46,712 nt of DNA from Streptomyces albus subsp. chlorinus (GTDB taxonomy: Bacteria; Actinomycetota; Actinomycetes; Streptomycetales; Streptomycetaceae). The DNA lies in assembly GCF_013302895.1 (NCBI RefSeq), contig NZ_VJOK01000001.1, positions 3,235,312 through 3,282,023 of the forward strand, in the 5' to 3' direction. Below, piece after piece: positions 41,765 through 46,712 of the stretch. A model generated the notes under the pieces. It was not told the DNA's origin. It saw only the letters and a list, made by a program, of their open reading frames with translations, and made no database searches. Each line of letters starts with the position of its first letter. Within the stretch, counting starts at the first letter, position 1. Made by a program: the position numbers and the translations under genes.

Positions 41765-43120
41765 ATGTCCCGCTCCCGTACGTCGGTCCTCGCCGCGGCA
41801 GCCGTGGCGGCCACGCTGGTGGTCGGCGGCTGCGGCCCGGAAAGCCAGGACGGCGCGAACGGGGGCGACGCGGCCGGCTCCGCGTCCGCACCCGAGGCGA
41901 AGCTGGCGCACAAGGTGCCGATGGCGAAGGTCGACGAGATGGCCGGCGCGATGGGAATGTGGACGACCGACAAGAATTTCGTGAAGGCCGACCTCAAGAA
42001 GGTCGTCGGATATCCGCTGGACGGCGGCAGACCGCAATGGACGGTGCCGCTGTCCGGCGAAATCTGCTGGTCCTCCCCCGAACCCACCCAGGACGGTCTC
42101 GTCGCGGTCGTCTACGAGAACGACAAGGAGGACCCCTCGGTCTGCACCGAGGTCGGCCTCATCGACCTCGAGCAGGGGAAAATGCGCTGGCACAAGCGGG
42201 CACTGGACGACGGTTCCGCCGCGATGTTCGACGAGGTCACCATCGGCGGCGGCACGGTCGCCGCCACCGGCACCAGCGGCAGCGCCGGGTGGACGGTCGG
42301 CGGTCGCCAGGTGTGGGGCTCGTTCGAGGGGCGCTGCGACGAGAAGGGGTACGCGGGCGGCGGCCGGAAGCTGATCGCCGTACGGGACTGCGGGACGACG
42401 GACGCCCCCCGGCTCCAGGTCCTCACGCTCGACCCGCGCACCCGCAAGGCCGCCTCCGCCTTCTCCGCGCCCGCCGGGACGGAGTACGTGCACGTGGTGT
42501 CGGCCGACCCGCTGGTGCTCGCCGTGGACGACGGCCACGCCCAGGGCGGCTCGGGCATCAGCGCGTTCCTGTCGGTGGACGACAGCAAGCCGCGGGCGAC
42601 GCTGCGGGGCCGGATCGGCGCCAAGGGCGGCAAGTACGGCAAGTACAGCGCCGAGTGCGCCTCCACGGAGGTCACCGACTGCCGGCAGGTCGCCGTCAGC
42701 AAGCGGGCGGACGCGCTGTACCTGGGCACCCGGAAGCCGCTGAAGCCGGGCTCGCCGGCCGACAACGACATCGTCGCCTTCGATCTGGGGACCGGCCGGA
42801 AAAAGGGCAGCGTGCCCGGCACCGAGGACGGGGCGCTGGCACCCATCGGCCTGGACGGGAACGGCGACGTGCTGGCCTACCAGGAGGCCGGCACGTACAG
42901 CGAGACCGGCGGCGCCGTGTGGCGCGTCGACGCGGCCACCCTGAAGAAGAAGCCGCTCCTGCGCAACGAGGGCTCCGCCTACAAGACGGAGACCTCCTTC
43001 GAGATCGGCGACTCCCGCGTCCAATACGCGGCGGGCCGGCTGTACCTGGGCGCCGACGACATCAGCGGCAGCTCCTCGATGCCCGGCCCGCTGGCCGCCG
43101 TCTACAGCACCAGGGGCTGA
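41765..43120 (+). CDS. PQQ-type beta-propeller lipoprotein
   Basis: A 451-residue lipoprotein: signal peptide SVLAAAAVAATLVVGGC with lipobox VGGC at about residue 24. Repeated blades follow (VYENDKEDPSVCTEVGLIDL; GGRQVWGSF; RLYLGADDISGSSSM). It lies outside the membrane and may bind a partner or ligand; no enzyme motif seen. The 190-bp leader is unusually AT-rich for the window and should hold the promoter. Confidence 0.85.
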   Translation: MSRSRTSVLAAAAVAATLVVGGCGPESQDGANGGDAAGSASAPEAKLAHKVPMAKVDEMAGAMGMWTTDKNFVKADLKKVVGYPLDGGRPQWTVPLSGEICWSSPEPTQDGLVAVVYENDKEDPSVCTEVGLIDLEQGKMRWHKRALDDGSAAMFDEVTIGGGTVAATGTSGSAGWTVGGRQVWGSFEGRCDEKGYAGGGRKLIAVRDCGTTDAPRLQVLTLDPRTRKAASAFSAPAGTEYVHVVSADPLVLAVDDGHAQGGSGISAFLSVDDSKPRATLRGRIGAKGGKYGKYSAECASTEVTDCRQVAVSKRADALYLGTRKPLKPGSPADNDIVAFDLGTGRKKGSVPGTEDGALAPIGLDGNGDVLAYQEAGTYSETGGAVWRVDAATLKKKPLLRNEGSAYKTETSFEIGDSRVQYAAGRLYLGADDISGSSSMPGPLAAVYSTRG

Positions 43121-43150
43121 GACGCCGCCGGGCCCGGGCCGCACGCCGGT

Positions 43151-46100
43151 TCAGTCGAACCAGCGGGCCCGGGCCAGCTCCTCGGCCCTGCCCGCGTCCT
43201 CCAGCAGCGCGCTCACCTCGAACCGCCGGGGCCAGGCCCCCGCGGACCAGGCGAGGGCGGAGGCCAGGCCCTCCAGGGTGGCGGCGTGCAGGGTGCCGTC
43301 GGGGGTGCGGCGCCAGTCCAGGTCCACGCCCGCGATCACCAGCTCCTCGTGCTCGCGGTAGCGGTCCGGGGCCCCGGGGAGCAGCTGACGCACGGCGGCC
43401 GGGACCACGCGCTCCTCCCCCGCCGCCTCGGGCACCAGCCGCCCGGCCGCCTCGCTGCCGAGCCGTACCTCCAGCAGCGCCGCCAGCTCCCGCGCGTACG
43501 CGGGTGCGACCGGCAGCAGCGTACGGTCCGCGAGCAGCGGCAGGACGTCGGGGGCGTCCGCCACCACGGCGTCCGCCGCGTCCACGACGACCGTCGCCCC
43601 CTCCCGTACGGCGCGCAGTTCGTCGGGCAGCGTCACCTCGGCCGGGTCGAGCCCGGCCGAGGCCAGCAGCGTGTAGAGGCCGTGCAGCTGGGCCGGTTCG
43701 ACGGTCAGGCCGGGATCGGCCAGCCGGGCCAGCAGTTCGGCGGCGCCGCCCGGTTCGGCCAGCAGCGCCTCGGCGGTCGTGCGGACGCCGAGCGCCCGCA
43801 GGACGCCGTCGTCGGTGACCTCCCCCGCGTCGGCCTCCTCGTACAGGCCGCGCAGCAGCGGGTCGCCGCCGGCCGCCCGGAGGCCGGCCGGGCGGCGGCC
43901 GTCGAGCACGGGGTGGCCGCGCAGCCACCAGGCGGTGTACGGGCGCACCCCGGCGACGGTGCCGTCGCCCAGCCGCACCCGCACCGGCGCGGTCAGCGCG
44001 TCCCGCAGCGGCGGCCGGGCCAGCATCGCCAGCGCCTCGGGCCAGCGGTCGTCGTCGACCAGGTCCAGATCGCGCACGGCCACCAGCTCGACGGCGACCG
44101 GGGGCACGGACAGGGCCTCCTCACCGGCGTCCGCCGCCAGGTGGTCGAGGACGTCCTCGCACCACACGTCCACGGCGTCCAGCAGGCCCGGGTCGTCGGG
44201 CTCGGGCCAGTCGCCGTCGCGCGGCTCGAAGCCGTCGGGGTCCAGGACGACGTCCTCGGCCCGCACCAGCGCGAAGCCCGCCTGCACGCCGACGGCGGTC
44301 AGCGGCTGCTCGCCCCAGCGTTCGGCCAGTCCGGGGTCGCACGCGGACAGCTCCCCCTCGCGCAGCACACTCTCGAACGGGCTGCCGGGGAAGACGAGTT
44401 CGGCGGCGGGCGCCGGCTCCCCGTCCTCGTCCGGCAGCGCGAGGGCGCCCAGCCACGGTTCGTCACCGGGGGCCAGGTGGGCGTCGCGGACGAGGCCGAG
44501 AACGGTCTCGGCCAGTTCCTCCGGACCCAGAGGCCCCGAGCCCGCCCCGTCCTCCGCGCCCTCCTCTGCGTCCTCTGCGTCCTCCCACGCCTCCTCCGCG
44601 TCCAGCGAGGCCGCGACCGCGGCCCGCACCTGCGGGGTCGTCAGCACGGCGCGCGGTGTGGCGGGGGTGGCGCCCAGCTTCTCCAGGAGCGGGTGGGCGG
44701 CCTCGGCGTGCGCCACCTTCAGACCGAGGCGGGCCAGCCTCCGGGGCGGGACGGCACCATCCGGCAGCGGCAGCAGCACATGGCGGGGCCCGACGGCGGT
44801 GCGGCCGTCGGCAAGCGGCACCGGCAGCCCGGTCAGCCGTTCGGGGTCGACACCGGCGAGCGAGTCGTACAGCCGCCGCCACCAGTCCGGCTCCCGCTCG
44901 ACGCCGGTGAGCCGGTCCACGGCCTCGCCCAGCGGAACCCGGGTGACCTCCAGGAGGCGCAGTTCGGTGCGGCGCTCCAGCCCGGCGGGCAGCAGGTGGG
45001 GGAAAAGTTCGGCGAGCACGGCGATGGTGGCGGCGCCCGCGCCCTCGATGATCTCGGCGTCGCGCGGCCGCAGCGCGTAGGGTTCCCCGCCGCCTTCGCC
45101 GCCCTCTCCGCCCTCCTCGTCCTTCCGGGTGGCCGCGGCGGCCAGGAACGGCACCTCGGGGAGGCGTTCGAGAACCAGGGCGCGCAACTCGCCGTCCAGT
45201 TCCCCGCCGCCCAGCGGCCCCGGCACCAGGTCCAGGGTGCCGGTGGAGACGGGGTGCCAGTCGCGCAGCAGCGCCGCGTAGGCATCGGCGGCCCGCTCCA
45301 GCAGGAACCGGGTCAGCGGACCGGGGGCCACATGGCGCCGGGAGGGCTCCAGCGGGAAGGAGGCCAGCAGCAGCGCGGGGAAGCCCAGCGGTTCGTCGGT
45401 AGGGGTGGGCGCGTGCACACACGCGGCCGTACGGGGTCCGGACGGTACCCCCGCCTCGTCCACCGGCACCGCCCACGTCACCGACCAGGCGGGCCGCTCC
45501 CGCTCCTCCACGGGACGGTCCGCGAGCAGCGCGGGGTCGGCCACGCCGCTGTCCCGCGCGATCCGCCAGCGGGTGGTGCCCGCCCCGGAGTCCTCGATCC
45601 GCACGAAGGGGCCGTCCTCGTACCGGGTCAGCGTGCGGACCGCGCCGTCCTCCGTCTCGACGACGACCCGGGCCAGCCCCGGCAGGGCGAGCAGCAGCGC
45701 GTCGTCCACGGCCGCCAGCAGACCGCGGGCCAGCTCGCGCGCCGCCTCGTCGCGCAGCGGCAGCAGCACGGCGGTGTCGTACCCGGCGGGCACCACGGAG
45801 CTGTCGTACGAGGCGGGCAGCGGGAGCCGCAGCAGCGGAACGTGCGGTCCCGAGGGACCCTGCCTGCGGTCCAGCTCCTCGGCCAGGCCAGGGCTGGAAG
45901 CCGCGGCCCGCCGGGCCAGTTCGCGGGCCTCGGCCAGCGACCAGCGCACGCCCTCCGCCACCCGCTCCGGCCCGTCCCCGGTGAGGGAGACGACGGCGGG
46001 CTCGTCGGTGACGGCGAGGACCGCGGAGAAGCCGACGCCGAAGCGGCCCACGGCACTCCGGTCCGCCTCGTCCCGCTTGGCTGAGGCGCGCAGGGTGGAC

Positions 46101-46375
46101 AGCGACTCGACACCCGCGGCGTCCAGCGGCCGGCCGGTGTTGGCGGCGGTCAGCGTGCCGTCGGCACCCAGGGTGAGCCGCAGGCTGCCGGGCGCCCCGG
46201 CGCGGGCCGCGGCGTCGGAGGCGTTCTGGGCCAGCTCGACCACCAGCCGGTCGCGGTAGCCGCCCAGCGCCAGGTCCTGCTCGGCGTTGGCGTCCTCGCG
46301 GAACCGCGCCGCGGACGCCGTCCACGCCTCCAGCACGCTCCGTCGCAACCGCTCGGTCCCGAACGTGTCCCTCAC
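43151..46375 (-). CDS. sacsin N-terminal ATPase-like (GHKL) protein, 1074 aa
   Basis: GTG 46375 (VRDTFGTERLRRSVLEAW) is preceded by GAGGAGG. Residues about 25-230 form a GHKL ATPase of the sacsin/Hsp90 kind: ELAQNASDAAARAG (Asn box), TAANTGRPLDAAGVESL, and GRFGVGFSAVLAVTDEP (glycine lid). The remaining 800 residues are acidic and helical with no recognised domain (ELFPHLLPAGLERRTELRLL; YTAWWLRGHPVLDGRRPAGL). Sacsin-like ATPases act as chaperones in eukaryotes; the bacterial role is not settled. Probably monocistronic. Confidence 0.88.
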   Translation of the reverse strand: MRDTFGTERLRRSVLEAWTASAARFREDANAEQDLALGGYRDRLVVELAQNASDAAARAGAPGSLRLTLGADGTLTAANTGRPLDAAGVESLSTLRASAKRDEADRSAVGRFGVGFSAVLAVTDEPAVVSLTGDGPERVAEGVRWSLAEARELARRAAASSPGLAEELDRRQGPSGPHVPLLRLPLPASYDSSVVPAGYDTAVLLPLRDEAARELARGLLAAVDDALLLALPGLARVVVETEDGAVRTLTRYEDGPFVRIEDSGAGTTRWRIARDSGVADPALLADRPVEERERPAWSVTWAVPVDEAGVPSGPRTAACVHAPTPTDEPLGFPALLLASFPLEPSRRHVAPGPLTRFLLERAADAYAALLRDWHPVSTGTLDLVPGPLGGGELDGELRALVLERLPEVPFLAAAATRKDEEGGEGGEGGGEPYALRPRDAEIIEGAGAATIAVLAELFPHLLPAGLERRTELRLLEVTRVPLGEAVDRLTGVEREPDWWRRLYDSLAGVDPERLTGLPVPLADGRTAVGPRHVLLPLPDGAVPPRRLARLGLKVAHAEAAHPLLEKLGATPATPRAVLTTPQVRAAVAASLDAEEAWEDAEDAEEGAEDGAGSGPLGPEELAETVLGLVRDAHLAPGDEPWLGALALPDEDGEPAPAAELVFPGSPFESVLREGELSACDPGLAERWGEQPLTAVGVQAGFALVRAEDVVLDPDGFEPRDGDWPEPDDPGLLDAVDVWCEDVLDHLAADAGEEALSVPPVAVELVAVRDLDLVDDDRWPEALAMLARPPLRDALTAPVRVRLGDGTVAGVRPYTAWWLRGHPVLDGRRPAGLRAAGGDPLLRGLYEEADAGEVTDDGVLRALGVRTTAEALLAEPGGAAELLARLADPGLTVEPAQLHGLYTLLASAGLDPAEVTLPDELRAVREGATVVVDAADAVVADAPDVLPLLADRTLLPVAPAYARELAALLEVRLGSEAAGRLVPEAAGEERVVPAAVRQLLPGAPDRYREHEELVIAGVDLDWRRTPDGTLHAATLEGLASALAWSAGAWPRRFEVSALLEDAGRAEELARARWFD

Positions 46376-46712
46376 CCCACCGGCCTCCTCGGCGCTCGCG
46401 TCCGTGCGTCGTCCGTCCCCGTCGTCCCCGCGAACGGGGCGAGAGGGAAGGTTACGGCACACCACCACGCGACCCACCGCCGCTCGACGGGCCCCGCCCC
46501 GGAGGGAGCCGCGGGGGCGGGCCCCCTCTGGCGGAGGAGCCCGGCGAGGGAGGAGCCCGGCGAGGAGGAGCCCTGCGAAGTGAAGGAGTTCGCCGAGGAG
46601 GACCCCCGGCGAGGTGGAGGAGTTGACCGGGGAGGACTCCGGGCGGGCCGGACCCGACGATGGCCCGCCGAGCGCTCCTGGGCCGGCGGCCTCCCGGCGC
46701 CCGCGCCTTGCC
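46376..46712. repeat. right-end gap with GGAGGAGCCCGGCGAG repeats
   Basis: No supported gene in the last 337 bases. From about 46509 to 46640 there are imperfect 16-18-bp units based on GAGGAGCCCGGCGAGG, grading into GGAGGAGTT(C/G) variants. It is another non-coding minisatellite. Confidence 0.6.

Overview
The window is very GC-rich, with G/C third positions, GTG starts, ATGA/GTGA gene overlaps and families typical of Streptomyces or a close actinomycete (ECF42 sigma factor with a DGPF partner, AtuA/acyl-CoA carboxylase operon, DUF2530, many TetR/XRE/MarR regulators). No rRNA, tRNA, integrase, transposase or CRISPR array was seen.

Layout. 1-5.6 kb: a minus-strand acyl-CoA carboxylation operon: a decayed TIGR03084-family gene, an AtuA-family protein, and a carboxyltransferase whose frame runs without a stop into the biotin carboxylase and off the left edge. 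5.8-8.6 kb: a DUF998 membrane protein, an AraC regulator and a Tat-exported intradiol dioxygenase-like protein. 8.7-15.6 kb: a fused FAD/Fe-S oxidoreductase, an ECF sigma factor with its YCII partner, a YjbR protein and serC.

15.8-27 kb is an accessory region of a different texture: a minus-strand series of very short, overlapping genes, many with Cys/His knuckles, plus a second-type HemC coupled to a NUDIX hydrolase. An XRE regulator lies upstream. Part of the set (four small genes) is repeated at 21.8-22.7 kb next to another XRE regulator. A plus-strand microgene sits divergent from each XRE gene; both copies are damaged, and a third remnant lies near 27.0 kb. A GntR regulator, a second NUDIX gene and a frameshifted gene close the region. 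No integration or transfer genes are present, so a mobile origin is only an inference.

27.2-46.7 kb is ordinary chromosome: a Drr-type ABC exporter with a divergent TetR and a clear operator, a secreted beta-propeller protein, an SGNH hydrolase, a secreted unknown, TetR plus aldo/keto reductase, ThpR, MFS exporter with MarR, a ribbon-helix-helix protein, an NCS2 purine permease, DUF2530, a zinc-ribbon protein, a PQQ-type lipoprotein and a large sacsin-type ATPase.

Two window-wide themes stand out. First, GC-rich minisatellites (15-47 bp units) lie inside coding linkers and between genes. Several begin at a gene's 3' end and repeat the stop-codon segment (5.8, 8.6, 27.2 and 30.2-30.4 kb, perhaps 1.6 kb). 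Second, the 15.8-27 kb region shows recent module duplication followed by decay.
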